The notes: generated from the letters alone by a model not told the origin. A stretch of 64,000 nucleotides of DNA from Saprospiraceae bacterium (GCA_028285545.1 JANQPA010000060.1:1-64000), one strand, 5' to 3'; positions 7,733 through 17,299 are shown, numbered from the stretch's first letter. Made by a program: numbers and translations.

Positions 7733-9547
7733 TTACCTCACCGGCTGACACTTCTTCTCCAACCACTTCACCTCTTCCGGACTTAATCCTGGCTTCAACA
7801 ATTCAAAAACGCGCTGGTGATAATCTTTCACCCATTGTTTTTCTGTAACAGAAAGAAGGCTCCCGTCGATAAGATCTAATTCATAAGGGAAAAGCGAAAG
7901 AGTTTCGAAACCTAGAAATGGCTGTCCATCGGCACCTTTGATATCGGATTCAACACAAACGATCAAGTTTTCTATCCGGATACCGTATTGGCCCTCCAGG
8001 TAATAGCCAGGTTCATTAGATACAATCATTCCTGGTTCTATGGCCACAGTGGTGCGCACTCCTTTTGAATCAGCACCTATACTTTGAGGCCCTTCATGGA
8101 CATTTAAAAAGAAGCCTACCCCATGACCAGTGCCATGACCATAATTTAAGCCTCTTTGCCAGAGGTATTGCCGCGCCAGTATATCCAATTGCACCCCGGT
8201 GGTTCCTTTTGGAAAAACGGCTTTAGATAAAGCAATATGTCCTTTTAAAACCAGGGTATAATGCTTTTTTTGCTGCTCGGATACCGGTCCAAGTGAGTAG
8301 GTACGGGTAATATCGGTAGTCCCTTCCAGGTATTGTCCACCAGAATCCACCAGTAGAAGGCCATCAGGTTTTATGGGCAAGCTCTCAGCAGGTTTGGGTC
8401 GATAATGAACGATAGCACCATTGGCATTATAACCTACAATGGCATCAAAACTATCCCCTTTAAAATTTCCCTGAGCCTGACGATAGCGATTGAGTTGTTT
8501 GGATACTTCATATTCTGTAACCATTACTTTATCTAACATCATCTCTAACCACCTACTCATTTTTGTTAAAGCAATACCATCTTTAATCATTGCTTGCCTG
8601 ATATATCCTAGCTCCGTTTTGTTTTTCCTTGCCTTTAAAGTTGTGGCCGGCGACCGCCCCTTGATAATCTCAGCTTGCTGTTCAACTAACCACTCGTAAA
8701 TTTGCTTATTGGTATTAGCTGGATCAATCCAAACTTTTTTATCCGCTTCCATCTGTTCCATAAAGCCCGATATTCCTTTATAGGGGATGATTTGAATATC
8801 ATCGGATTTCAAATTAAGGGCGATCTGTTCGGGGACTTTTGATTTATTAATAAATAATATGACTTGCTCTGGTTCTATCCATAAATAACTAATAAAAACA
8901 GGATTACAAGCTACATCTTCTCCCCTTAAATTTAAGGTCCAGGCAATATCATCTAAAGCTGAGATTAGATGGACATCAACCCCTTTGGCAAGCATAGAAT
9001 GCCTGATTTTCCCAATTTTATGCTTCCTGCTTTCACCAGAATAGTTTTCATTATGTTCAAAAATTAGTGCATCCGGAAGAGGAGGGCGTTTTTTCCATAC
9101 CTCTGAAATTAAATTCTGCTTATCATCTATTTGAAGACCTGCGCTAAGGACCTTTTTTTTCATGCGCTCCATTTGGTTGATTGAAAATTGCAGGCAATTA
9201 CAACCTATCGTATCTCCTTTTTCCAAAGTGCTAACAAGCCAGTCAAAAATGTTGGTATTATCAGCCATAACTTCCTTGTAAAGCTGAATGTCTGTATTTT
9301 TCAAATCCATTTTAGCTTGAAGGAAGTATCTTGAATCGGTCCAAAGCAATGCCTCATTCTGGGTAACAACCAATGTTCCGGCAGAGCCATCAAAACCGCT
9401 CATCCAGGCTCTGATTTTCCAGTGATCGCAGACATACTCACTCTGGTGAGGGTCAGAAGAGGGGATAATAAAAGCAGCTAATTTTTCTCTTTTCATCAAG
9501 CCTCTCAGGCTGGCAATCCGTTCGTTTATTCTTTTAGGGGAAGACAT
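7733..9547 (-). CDS. pepP: Xaa-Pro aminopeptidase, M24B family (creatinase N-terminal)
   Basis: Cytoplasmic metallopeptidase that removes an N-terminal residue ahead of proline. The 604 residues comprise two creatinase-type N-terminal domains (about 5-140 and 165-315) followed by a pita-bread catalytic domain. Metal ligands are visible in LLLVDSGGQYLEGTTDITRT, GHGTGHGVGFFLNVHEGP and NEPGYYLEGQYGIRIEN. The long three-domain layout matches the eukaryote-like aminopeptidase P subgroup rather than the 440-residue enterobacterial enzyme. No signal peptide is seen. The gene is monocistronic, with a TACCTTGC box near 9567-9574 as a weak promoter candidate. Confidence 0.94.
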   Translation of the reverse strand: MSSPKRINERIASLRGLMKREKLAAFIIPSSDPHQSEYVCDHWKIRAWMSGFDGSAGTLVVTQNEALLWTDSRYFLQAKMDLKNTDIQLYKEVMADNTNIFDWLVSTLEKGDTIGCNCLQFSINQMERMKKKVLSAGLQIDDKQNLISEVWKKRPPLPDALIFEHNENYSGESRKHKIGKIRHSMLAKGVDVHLISALDDIAWTLNLRGEDVACNPVFISYLWIEPEQVILFINKSKVPEQIALNLKSDDIQIIPYKGISGFMEQMEADKKVWIDPANTNKQIYEWLVEQQAEIIKGRSPATTLKARKNKTELGYIRQAMIKDGIALTKMSRWLEMMLDKVMVTEYEVSKQLNRYRQAQGNFKGDSFDAIVGYNANGAIVHYRPKPAESLPIKPDGLLLVDSGGQYLEGTTDITRTYSLGPVSEQQKKHYTLVLKGHIALSKAVFPKGTTGVQLDILARQYLWQRGLNYGHGTGHGVGFFLNVHEGPQSIGADSKGVRTTVAIEPGMIVSNEPGYYLEGQYGIRIENLIVCVESDIKGADGQPFLGFETLSLFPYELDLIDGSLLSVTEKQWVKDYHQRVFELLKPGLSPEEVKWLEKKCQPVR

Positions 9548-9981
9548 GTGTTAAAATCTTAGTTCTGCAAGGTACGCTCAAAAACCTAAAAACGACAAGA
9601 AACATTCACAACCAATTAAACGTAAATAAAAAACAAATTAAAAAAATTGGTATATTTTTTGCTGCTATACTAGTGTTTGAGTGTTTTTTAAAATATATTT
9701 GCTTGCAAAAGATAGAAAATTTGACGTACTTATTGCTAAACCAAAGCTCAATAAAATTTATTATATTAATGTGGATTGCTTCGCGACTTCACTAGTAGAA
9801 AGAAAAAGGTAGAAAGATGAAGGATTTTAAATGGCTTTGGAGATTGACTTAAGTTTAATTATCTTTTATAATTCTAGTCACTCTACTATTCTTGACTACC
9901 GGAGGTAGTTGCTTTCTACATTCAACCAAAACTGAAAACAACTTAAATCAAATTACCACACCATTATAAACGAACCTAAGG
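9548..9981. promoter_or_regulatory. Divergent intergenic region between pepP and rpoN
   Basis: These 434 bases contain no gene I can support. A TATATTTG box at 9694-9701 on the plus strand fits the -7 consensus for rpoN, with a TTTG at 9676-9679 that is only 14 bases away. Words of the form GTAGAAAG recur near 9798-9817, and the inverse TTTCTAC appears near 9912; these are degenerate short repeats like others in this window. The rpoN leader would therefore be about 280 bases long. Confidence 0.35.
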
Positions 9982-11487
9982 ATGCAAAATCTTCGCTTTG
10001 AACAGAAAATGCTCCAGAAGCTGTCCCCACAGCAGATTCAGCTTATGAAACTGCTGCAGATTCCGACTGCTTCCCTGGAACAACGCATCAAAGAGGAGTT
10101 GGAAGCTAATCCTGCACTTGACGAAGGCGACAAAACTGACGATCCCCTCGAATTTCAGAATAATGACGACATCAATACTGAAGATAATAATGAAGAAGCC
10201 TTCGAATTGGATGATTACCTGACCGAATACCTCGAGGATGATCCCTCTGCTTACAAAATGAAAGACAACAGCTATGGCGGAGACGAAGAAGAAAAACAAA
10301 TGCCCCTGGTTGTCGAAAATACTTTTCATGATTTTCTTGAACGGCAACTCGGCCTACTCCGGTTAAAAGATAAAAATGAAGAAGCGCTGGCCAAGCAGAT
10401 TATTGGAAGCATTGATGAGGATGGCTATTTGAGGCGTGATCCCGTTTCTATAGTAGATGATTTGATGTTTGCTCAAAATATTTTTATTTCTGAAGAGGAG
10501 GTTCTGAATATGCTCAAAGTCATTCAACGATTTGACCCTCCAGGAGTGGGGGCTCGTGACCTTCAGGAATGTCTGCTCATTCAGCTTCATCAAAAAAGGG
10601 ATCTTCTGGAAGAAGGCGAAAAACTAGAAGCCTTTCCAAAAGAAGAACTTGAAATAGCCATTGCTATTATTGAAAAGCATTTTGAAGAATTCACCAAAAA
10701 ACACTATCAAAAGCTTCTTAGGGCATTTAATATTACCGAGGAAAAATTAAAAGTAGCTATTGATATCATCCTTAAATTAAATCCCAAACCGGCAAGTGGT
10801 TATAGCTCCTCTAATAATCGAACCACCCAGTATGTCGTGCCGGATTTTATCATTTCCAATCGAGACGGAGAATTGGAATTAAGTCTTAATTCCAGAAATG
10901 CTCCGGATCTAAGGATTAATGATCAGTATAAGGATATGCTGCAAACTTACCAGAGCAGTAAACAAGCCGGCAAAACCAACAAAAAACAAAAAGAGGCCGT
11001 AAAATTTATCAAGCAGAAAATAGATTCTGCCAAATGGTTTATTGATGCCATACGCCAGCGCCAACAAACCATGTATCGCTGTATGTATGCTATTCTCCAA
11101 TATCAATATGACTACTTCCTTTCTGGTGATCAAAGGAAATTACGCCCTATGATTTTAAAAGACATAGCTGAGATTACAGGACTTGACATTTCTACAGTGT
11201 CAAGAGTGGCTAATAGTAAATTTGTACAAACAGAATTTGGAACTAAAAGACTTAAAGACTTCTTTTCTGAATCCATGCAAAACCAGGATGGAGAAGAAGT
11301 TTCTACTTTGGAGATTAAAAAAATCCTTTCTGAAATTATCGAAGGGGAAAATAAAAAGAAGCCACTCTCTGATGAAAAGCTTAAAAATCTATTGACCGAA
11401 AAAGGGTACAATATTGCCAGGCGTACGGTGGCTAAATATCGGGAGCAGTTAAATATTCCGGTTGCGAGATTAAGAAAAGAGCTTTAA
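9982..11487 (+). CDS. rpoN: RNA polymerase sigma-54 factor RpoN
   Basis: Sigma-54 directs RNA polymerase to -24/-12 promoters that need an AAA+ activator. The 501-residue protein has the Gln-rich region I (LQKLSPQQIQLMKLLQIPTA, then EELEANPALDE at 35-45), an acidic region II (about 45-105), the core-binding domain (about 110-320), the helix-turn-helix region (RPMILKDIAEITGLDISTVS) and a C-terminal RpoN box ARRTVAKYREQLNIP. Length is typical for Bacteroidota. It stands alone. No bacterial enhancer-binding protein is encoded nearby. Confidence 0.97.
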   Translation: MQNLRFEQKMLQKLSPQQIQLMKLLQIPTASLEQRIKEELEANPALDEGDKTDDPLEFQNNDDINTEDNNEEAFELDDYLTEYLEDDPSAYKMKDNSYGGDEEEKQMPLVVENTFHDFLERQLGLLRLKDKNEEALAKQIIGSIDEDGYLRRDPVSIVDDLMFAQNIFISEEEVLNMLKVIQRFDPPGVGARDLQECLLIQLHQKRDLLEEGEKLEAFPKEELEIAIAIIEKHFEEFTKKHYQKLLRAFNITEEKLKVAIDIILKLNPKPASGYSSSNNRTTQYVVPDFIISNRDGELELSLNSRNAPDLRINDQYKDMLQTYQSSKQAGKTNKKQKEAVKFIKQKIDSAKWFIDAIRQRQQTMYRCMYAILQYQYDYFLSGDQRKLRPMILKDIAEITGLDISTVSRVANSKFVQTEFGTKRLKDFFSESMQNQDGEEVSTLEIKKILSEIIEGENKKKPLSDEKLKNLLTEKGYNIARRTVAKYREQLNIPVARLRKEL

Positions 11488-11761
11488 CAGCCCCTCTCAT
11501 TGTACTTAATAAAAAAATTGTCAGTTTCTCCTCACCGCTAAATCGCAAAGAACTGCTAAGACTACGCGAATTTTTGCGACTTAGCAGTCATAATAATTTC
11601 AATTCTTTCACTTTTTAATAATAGTGTTCTTACCGGTTGCATTTAGCAAAATTTCTATTCTGACGAAATTGACTAAAATATTCCTACATAAAAATTAAGC
11701 AGAATTTTTAGCAGATTTTATGAATTTTATTACTTTTACAAATGGGTAAATAATAAAAATC
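11488..11761. repeat. Dispersed hairpin repeat and padR promoter region
   Basis: The 8-bp arms CTGCTAAG (11553-11560) and CTTAGCAG (11580-11587) enclose a smaller CGC/GCG pair, and the surrounding words (CGCAAAG, TTTTTGCGAC) resemble interspersed repeats I know from Bacteroidota genomes. No T-run follows, so it is not a clear terminator for rpoN. A TACTTTTA box at 11731-11738 is a possible -7 element for padR, 24 bases before its start. Confidence 0.4.
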
Positions 11762-12100
11762 ATGAAAAGATCCCATTTAGGAGAGTTTGAAGAGATTGTT
11801 TTAATCTGGGTAGGCATTCAACATGAAGCGGCTTATGGCCTATCCATTACGAATGCGATCCAGGAAGAAATGAATCGCTCCGTTACTCTGAGTAGTGTGC
11901 ATACAGCTTTGTACAGACTAGAAGAAAAAGGATATGTAAAATCAGAACTGGGTGGTGCTTCTACTAAACGTGGTGGAAGAAGAAAACGGATATTTATTAT
12001 TACCAACGCAGGCCGAGAAGCCCTGGAATCTTCTCGAGAAATGAGGATGCGCCTATGGTCGAAGATTGCCAAAAATCATTTTCCAAAATGGGAACTTTAA
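11762..12100 (+). CDS. PadR-family transcriptional regulator
   Basis: A 112-residue winged-helix repressor of the PadR group. The N-terminal LGEFEEIVLIWVGIQHEAAY, the recognition-helix region SLSSVHTALYRLEEKGYVKS-like segment (VTLSSVHTALYRLEEKGYVK) and the beta wing GGRRKRIFIITNAGREAL are characteristic. The permease start codon lies inside this gene (13-base overlap), so the two are translated together. In Bacteroidota such PadR genes almost always precede a prefix-domain FtsX permease and presumably control it; the inducer is unknown. Confidence 0.92.
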   Translation: MKRSHLGEFEEIVLIWVGIQHEAAYGLSITNAIQEEMNRSVTLSSVHTALYRLEEKGYVKSELGGASTKRGGRRKRIFIITNAGREALESSREMRMRLWSKIAKNHFPKWEL

Positions 12101-14721
12101 ACCAACCTTCAAAAGCACCTGCTGAACTGGTTCCTCCCAAATGGGCTGAGCGATTCTTCCGATGGTATTGTAATGAAGACCTTCAAGAAGAATTATTGGG
12201 AGATTTTTATGAGCAATTTTGTGATCGATGGGAAACCGCCGGTCCCCAAAAAGCCAAGCTCGGCTATTGGTTGAATGTCATCACCTTTATCAACAAATAT
12301 ACATTGCGCCGCAAGCGCGGATCTTTCACCCACATAATCACACCTGACATGTTTCGCAATTATTTCAAATTAGGTCTACGCAATATTCTAAAAAATAAAC
12401 TTTCCTCTTTTATTAATGTATTTGGCCTGGCCCTGGCTATTGGCTGCTGTCTGGTCGTTTATAGGTTTATAATCCAGTTTTATTATCCTGATTCTTTTCA
12501 CGGAAAACTGGATAATATCTTCGTAGCAGAACGACTAGTAAATGAGGATGGCAGGCGCCAGCTTTGGGGAGCTATTCCTGAGCCTTTAGGTCCCGCCATC
12601 CAAGGCTCCTCTCCACAAGTTGTCAATTTTTGTCGACTGAAAAACTATAATGCTAATTTCAAAAAAGGGGAACAAATATTTACCGAATGGATCACCTTTG
12701 CTGATAGCAGCTTCTGTGATCTATTTGATTTTCCGGTAAAATGGGGAAATGAAAATAATTTTTTTGCTCGAAATGCTATTGTTTTAAGCCAGGATGCATC
12801 AGAAAAATATTTTGGAAATGACAATCCTGTAGGCCAGGAGGTGCATTTGCGCTTTAACATTCGAGGAGAAATTAAAGAGCGAATGTATGTAGTTCAAGGA
12901 GTCATGGAGGACATTCCTGATGATTCCAGTTTTAGGTTTAACATTTTATTGCCTTTCTCTGCACAAAAAGGCTTATACGTTGAGAATTTCAATGACTGGA
13001 CCCGTTATAGCAATACCCTGTTTCTTGAATTGACCTCACCAAACCAGGTAGAGCAAGTTCAAAGTGCAGCCAGTCCATTTCTTGCCCAGTATAATGAGGC
13101 TAATTCTGGATGGCCTACCGAAAAACTGCATTTGGAGCCTTTATCTGGCATGTTTCGTCATTCTTATATGGTCAATGATTCTCCTTTTATTTCTGCTCAT
13201 ATTGCAGCCTTATTTATGTTGCTTATTATTGGTGGAGCGTTGCTAACCCTAGCCTGCTTTAACTATATGAATATTGCAGTAGCTTCTGCTACCAAGCGTC
13301 TTCGTGAAATTGGAGTTCGAAAGGTGATGGGAGGCAATCGAGCCCAGTTGGTGATTCAGTTTTTAACGGAAAATCTGGTGCTCTGTGTATTTTCTGTTTT
13401 GTTAGGCTTCTTGTTAGCGAGGATGGTATTTCTACCTTGGTTTAACAATATGTCAGATATCGCTATGGATCTGAGTTTTCAAAAGCATCCATCGTTATGG
13501 ATCTTTTTAGTAGGTTTAATCATTATTACCACCATTGGTGCTGCTGGTTATCCAGCCTTTTATTTGGCCTCTTTCCGCCCCATTGCTGTTTTAAAAAATA
13601 AAATTCGATTTAGCAGTAAAAACCGTTTCCGAAAGGTTTTATTAGGTACCCAGTTTTTGCTTTCTTTCCTCTCTATTTTTGCCGCAATTATGTTTTTGAA
13701 TGTCTCCAAGGAAGTACAAAACAGAACCTGGGGTTATAACCAAAAGGGAATTATCGATATACGGCTTAATTATTCAGAGGATTATGAAACCTTAAAAAAT
13801 GAAATCCAGCAAATTTCTGGTGTAGAACGCATTACAGGTGCTCGAACCAATGCGGGTGTTTGGTCGGAAAAAGTAGTGGCTGAAATAAGCGATCAGGAAT
13901 ATAGTGTTATGGGCTTATCCGTTGGGTATGATTATTTGGAAACAATGGAAATCGATTTAATAAACGGTCGACTTTTTGATAGGCAAAAACCCAATGATCT
14001 AAAAAGCACCATTATCATCAATGAGCAATTTCAAAAGCGACTAGGCTGGGAAGATCCCATAGACAAAAAAATCACTATAGATTCACAATCCTATCTCGTT
14101 ATCGGTAAAATCAAAAATTTTCATCACGAACCTTTTGATAACGAAGTTAAACCTATGGTGATACGCCTTGCAAAACCTCAAAACTTCAGGCATTTGATCG
14201 TTAGAGTTCCAGAAGATGAAGTGGTTAGTACCGCCCAAGCCATTTCTGGCATTTGGAAAAGACACTATCCAGATTCTCCCTATGATCATCGCTATCAGGA
14301 CGATGCTTTTAATGGCTATTTTAATGCTTTTGAGCAGGTCAACCAGGTATTTAAAGCCACTGCTTTTTTAACGATAATTATTTCTTCTATTGGCTTATTT
14401 GGCCTGGCCATGCTAATTCTAAGCCGAAAAATGAAAGAGTTGAGCATCCGAAAAGTGCTGGGTGCTTCGCTTATCGATATCAGTTATAACATCAATAAAG
14501 AGTTTTTGTCCACCATCATTATTGCTAGTGTTATTGGTATTCCTTTGGGTTATTTTATGTTGGATACTTTAATTAGTCTAATCTACCCAGAAGTGCAATT
14601 AGGGTTTTTACCGTTTTTACTGACTTTTATTTTTCTGATTGTTATGACTTTAATAAGTGTGTCGAGGCATATTTATGTGGCAATGGTGAGTGATCCGTCG
14701 AGGTATTTGAAGGATGAGTAA
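12088..14721 (+). CDS. FtsX-like ABC transporter permease with N-terminal permease prefix domain
   Basis: I start it at the ATG at 12088 (MGTLNQPSKAPAELVPPKWA), the usual beginning of the prefix domain; an in-frame ATG at 12055 adds 11 residues of poor quality. After the prefix domain (about 10-80) comes a MacB-type periplasmic domain between TM1 (near LALAIGCCLVVYRFIIQF) and three TMs, an FtsX domain (GGALLTLACFNYMNIAVASA), a second periplasmic domain, and a second FtsX domain at the C terminus (LTIIISSIGLFGLAMLILS). It belongs to the family of large inner-membrane transporters that work with a separate MacB-like ATPase. No ATPase gene is adjacent. Confidence 0.93.
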   Translation: MGTLNQPSKAPAELVPPKWAERFFRWYCNEDLQEELLGDFYEQFCDRWETAGPQKAKLGYWLNVITFINKYTLRRKRGSFTHIITPDMFRNYFKLGLRNILKNKLSSFINVFGLALAIGCCLVVYRFIIQFYYPDSFHGKLDNIFVAERLVNEDGRRQLWGAIPEPLGPAIQGSSPQVVNFCRLKNYNANFKKGEQIFTEWITFADSSFCDLFDFPVKWGNENNFFARNAIVLSQDASEKYFGNDNPVGQEVHLRFNIRGEIKERMYVVQGVMEDIPDDSSFRFNILLPFSAQKGLYVENFNDWTRYSNTLFLELTSPNQVEQVQSAASPFLAQYNEANSGWPTEKLHLEPLSGMFRHSYMVNDSPFISAHIAALFMLLIIGGALLTLACFNYMNIAVASATKRLREIGVRKVMGGNRAQLVIQFLTENLVLCVFSVLLGFLLARMVFLPWFNNMSDIAMDLSFQKHPSLWIFLVGLIIITTIGAAGYPAFYLASFRPIAVLKNKIRFSSKNRFRKVLLGTQFLLSFLSIFAAIMFLNVSKEVQNRTWGYNQKGIIDIRLNYSEDYETLKNEIQQISGVERITGARTNAGVWSEKVVAEISDQEYSVMGLSVGYDYLETMEIDLINGRLFDRQKPNDLKSTIIINEQFQKRLGWEDPIDKKITIDSQSYLVIGKIKNFHHEPFDNEVKPMVIRLAKPQNFRHLIVRVPEDEVVSTAQAISGIWKRHYPDSPYDHRYQDDAFNGYFNAFEQVNQVFKATAFLTIIISSIGLFGLAMLILSRKMKELSIRKVLGASLIDISYNINKEFLSTIIIASVIGIPLGYFMLDTLISLIYPEVQLGFLPFLLTFIFLIVMTLISVSRHIYVAMVSDPSRYLKDE

Positions 14722-14774
14722 AAAATTAATAATATGAGCGCGCAATGCGCGCTCATATTATTAATTTTTTACTC
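14716..14774. terminator. Perfect 29-bp palindrome spanning both convergent stop codons
   Basis: Arms 14716-14744 and 14746-14774 are exact reverse complements around a single central base. The arms include the last Glu codon and stop (GAG TAA) of the permease on one strand and of the NTF2-like gene on the other. A-rich and T-rich outer parts with a GC-rich core (GAGCGCGCA) make a bidirectional intrinsic terminator. Confidence 0.85.
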
Positions 14775-15266
14775 AATCCATTCATTAGCGTTTTTCCGTT
14801 CATTATAGTTGACCAAGGTAGCAGGATAATTAATCCAATCCACTTGTTTAATTATTTTTCCTTCCTCATTGAAGCTTAGGATGGTGGTAAAATGCATGGC
14901 TTCAAATTCAGCAGTCCCCCATTTGAATGGGGTGAAATATCCCTGGACAACTGCTTTATTGTTTTGGATTATTTGCTCTGAGACCACCAGGGAATTATCT
15001 TCCAGGAGTTGAAAATCGGGGTTGGTCCAGTCAAAAAAGTTTTTTAAAGCCTCCTTGCCTTCAATCCGGTCTCCATTTACGATATCTTCCAGAATAGCTT
15101 CCTCGGCGTAGAAGCTAAGGAACTTTTCAAAATCCTGGCGTTCGTTGAAGGTTTGGTAAAATTGATCGGTGGTGTTTTCAACAAGGCTCGTTTCCTTATT
15201 AGAACAAGAGTAAAAAAATAGGCTGATGACTAGGCTGATGTGTATTGGGTTAATTTTGATATTCAT
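14769..15266 (-). CDS. NTF2/SnoaL-like lipoprotein
   Basis: A 165-residue protein whose N terminus is a lipoprotein signal (hydrophobic ISLVISLFFYSC, lipid-attached Cys near residue 21). The rest resembles the SnoaL/NTF2 cone fold: a Phe-rich first helix (DQFYQTFNERQDFEKFLSFY), ILEDIVNGDRIEGKEALKNF, and late strands ending FEAMHFTTILSFNEEGKI. Family members are small-ligand enzymes or binding domains, and no catalytic residues can be assigned here. Its start overlaps the upstream gene by 4 bases (15263-15266), making it the last gene of a three-gene unit. Confidence 0.7.
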   Translation of the reverse strand: MNIKINPIHISLVISLFFYSCSNKETSLVENTTDQFYQTFNERQDFEKFLSFYAEEAILEDIVNGDRIEGKEALKNFFDWTNPDFQLLEDNSLVVSEQIIQNNKAVVQGYFTPFKWGTAEFEAMHFTTILSFNEEGKIIKQVDWINYPATLVNYNERKNANEWIE

Positions 15267-15727
15267 TTAGAAAAACATTCTATTGCTGATATATAATTAA
15301 TTTTCTTGAATTTCAATTGGTCATTTTCACATTGTAGTTCGACCTCTCCTGTATATTTATATCCACCACTGCCATAGGATTTAAACCTCAATGTAATTCC
15401 ATCTGAATGAAAATTGTAATTCAAAAACCTCACATCGATTCGAGAATTTTTATCATTCTTACTATTAATAAATTGTATTTTTTTTAGCACAAGCTCTTCA
15501 AACTCCCAATTCTGAGTTTTGAATTCAATGTCTACTATTATCTCCTTTTTATCCTCTTTTAGAAGATTATTTGATTCCAGAGATTTTAAAGCTATTTCCG
15601 TAGCTCTTTGAAGATTTAAACAATTCTGATTTTGTCCAATAGAGGTTTGCAAATTTGTTGTTAATCCCAAGTTTAGACTGTTAACTATGCTGAAAAGTCC
15701 AATTATGATAAGTTTGAGCATGATCAA
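15263..15727 (-). CDS. Secreted protein of unknown function
   Basis: I do not recognise this 154-residue protein. It begins with a hydrophobic signal-like segment (MLKLIIIGLFSIVNSLNLGL), followed by a helix with a Cys and then several amphipathic beta strands; two later cysteines (ELQCEND, AIECFSK) could form a disulphide. It overlaps its neighbours on both sides by 4 bases (15263-15266 and 15724-15727), so it is translated together with the UPF0158 protein before it and the NTF2-like lipoprotein after it. That tight coupling is the main reason to believe it is a real gene. Confidence 0.65.
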   Translation of the reverse strand: MIMLKLIIIGLFSIVNSLNLGLTTNLQTSIGQNQNCLNLQRATEIALKSLESNNLLKEDKKEIIVDIEFKTQNWEFEELVLKKIQFINSKNDKNSRIDVRFLNYNFHSDGITLRFKSYGSGGYKYTGEVELQCENDQLKFKKINYISAIECFSK

Positions 15728-16161
15728 TCGTTTTCCCTTTCCTTTCTACTTAAAAATTCTAATAATTCTCGAACATATTCTTCATACCTATAGGCTTTAA
15801 ATTTAAACCATTGTTGTCTAATCTCTTCATGATAATCCACTTCATATCTAAAATTCTTAAATGGTTTATTTTTATTCAGAGCATAAATCAACCTATTTCT
15901 AATTTTAATATCGGGCACTTGCATCACAAAATCTTCCATCATCCTGAAAGCATCTCTGGAAGACATTGGTTCTAAGCTTATATATTTATCAGCATTATTT
16001 TCAATCTTATTTAGGTCTTCAATCCAAAGTTCCTCGTCAAAATAAACACCATCTGGATTTGGTATTGAAATAATTTGATTTGTTTCCTTATTGATGTAGC
16101 AGATCATTCCCATTTCTAAAAATTCTGCTGCCTCTTTGATTAATTTGTTTGAAAGGTTCAT
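15724..16161 (-). CDS. UPF0158-family protein
   Basis: The 145 residues fit UPF0158: a short beta unit (EMGMICYINKETNQIISIPN), a central FRMMEDFVMQVPDIKIRNRL helix, and the family-typical late segment NKNKPFKNFRYEV followed by QQWFKFKAYRYEEYVREL. The family has no established function and the protein should be cytoplasmic. It heads a three-gene unit with 4-base overlaps. The downstream two products are exported, so the grouping may be functional but no mechanism is evident. Confidence 0.78.
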   Translation of the reverse strand: MNLSNKLIKEAAEFLEMGMICYINKETNQIISIPNPDGVYFDEELWIEDLNKIENNADKYISLEPMSSRDAFRMMEDFVMQVPDIKIRNRLIYALNKNKPFKNFRYEVDYHEEIRQQWFKFKAYRYEEYVRELLEFLSRKEREND

Positions 16162-16203
16162 TACAATAATTTTTATGGGAAAAATAAGGTTCTTGTTGAG
16201 TCA

Positions 16204-17196
16204 TCACGAAAAAGCCATCTCCCGATTATACTTCCTCCTATATTCTACCGGAGATAAACCTGTATATTTTTTAAAGATTTTTCGAAAGGCTTTTTCATCA
16301 TTATACCCAACATGGTACATGATTTGGTTAATATTTTGAGTAGAAGATTCCATACTTTTTTTGGCCGCTTCTACTTTTACTCGCTGTATATATTCCAAAG
16401 GGGTATTAAGGGTAGCTTTTTTGAACCTTCGGATAAAATTCCTTCGGCTGATGGCAAATTTGTTGGCCAGCGCTTCTACACTTAACTTCTCTTCAAAATT
16501 TTCTTCAATAAATATCTGAGCCTCTTTTATTGACTCATCAGTATGTTCCTTTTGTCCTTTAAAGATGATAAACTGACTTTGGTTTTCCCGATCATAATCT
16601 ACTTCTGATACTTTAGAACACCAAATTGCCGTTTCCCGGCCATAATGTTTTTCTATTAAATACAATACTAGATTAAGGAATGAATAGGCACCTCCACTGG
16701 AATAAATCCCATTGTCCTCGGAAATAATTTTTTCGGGAATCAGATTCACCTTAGGGTATTTTTGCTTAAAAATATCGTGAACAGTCCAATGGGTAGCACA
16801 GGATTTACCATTTAGTAAGCCGGTTTCTGCCACTAAAAAAGCACCTTTGCATAAACTGGCAATTTCTGCCCCATTTTCAATTCGCTGCTTTTTAATCCAA
16901 TCTACGAAGGCTGTATTTTTCTTCATTACCTGCTCAATATTTCCACTAATCCCAGCCACGACTATTAAATCCGTCTTCTTTATTTCCTCAATACCTTTAG
17001 TGGGGGCCACTTTAAAAAGGCCATTATAGTATACCACCTCATTTGACAGACCCACTAAGTCTATCTTGAATTTTTCTTCACTTAACAAGCCGTTGCGTAT
17101 CAGATAGGCATTGGCCATTCTAAACATTCCAAGGGTACCAATAATGGTGTCCACAATGGCATTCCCGGCCGGTACTATAATACTTAGATGTTTCAT
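16204..17196 (-). CDS. GlxA-type transcriptional regulator (DJ-1/PfpI plus AraC helix-turn-helix)
   Basis: A 330-residue regulator: an N-terminal DJ-1/PfpI-like domain (about 5-185), with the segment EIASLCKGAFLVAETGLLNG holding the nucleophile-elbow cysteine, followed by an AraC-type double helix-turn-helix (about 225-325) containing FAISRRNFIRRFKKAT and the C-terminal YNDEKAFRKIFKKYTGLSPV. The family activates catabolic or stress genes in response to small molecules. It is divergent from the ABM-like genes at 17383, and the shared intergenic region carries matching promoters and a 12-bp palindrome, so control of those genes is likely. Confidence 0.9.
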   Translation of the reverse strand: MKHLSIIVPAGNAIVDTIIGTLGMFRMANAYLIRNGLLSEEKFKIDLVGLSNEVVYYNGLFKVAPTKGIEEIKKTDLIVVAGISGNIEQVMKKNTAFVDWIKKQRIENGAEIASLCKGAFLVAETGLLNGKSCATHWTVHDIFKQKYPKVNLIPEKIISEDNGIYSSGGAYSFLNLVLYLIEKHYGRETAIWCSKVSEVDYDRENQSQFIIFKGQKEHTDESIKEAQIFIEENFEEKLSVEALANKFAISRRNFIRRFKKATLNTPLEYIQRVKVEAAKKSMESSTQNINQIMYHVGYNDEKAFRKIFKKYTGLSPVEYRRKYNREMAFS

Positions 17197-17212
17197 TAAA
17201 AAAATTTTATTG

Positions 17213-17243
17213 CAAAGTTACATTAACATTTTGGCACAAACAA
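17213..17243 (-). promoter_or_regulatory. Putative promoter of the GlxA-type regulator
   Basis: Minus-strand TTG (17241-17243), a 20-base spacer and TAACTTTG (17213-17220) match the Bacteroidota consensus. The start codon follows about 17 bases after the -7 box, giving a very short leader. Confidence 0.5.
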
Positions 17244-17254
17244 CCCTACAGCTT

Positions 17255-17299
17255 GTCATTAATGACACCCTCAGCAGGTGTTTTTATGCCATATCTTTG
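17255..17299 (+). promoter_or_regulatory. 12-bp palindromic candidate operator and -7 box for the ABM-like genes
   Basis: GTCATTAATGAC (17255-17266) is a perfect 12-bp palindrome, followed by an ACACC/GGTGT inverted pair (17264-17280) and by TATCTTTG (17292-17299), a good -7 match. The palindrome occupies the -33 position, where a regulator could act. Function is inferred. Confidence 0.45.
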
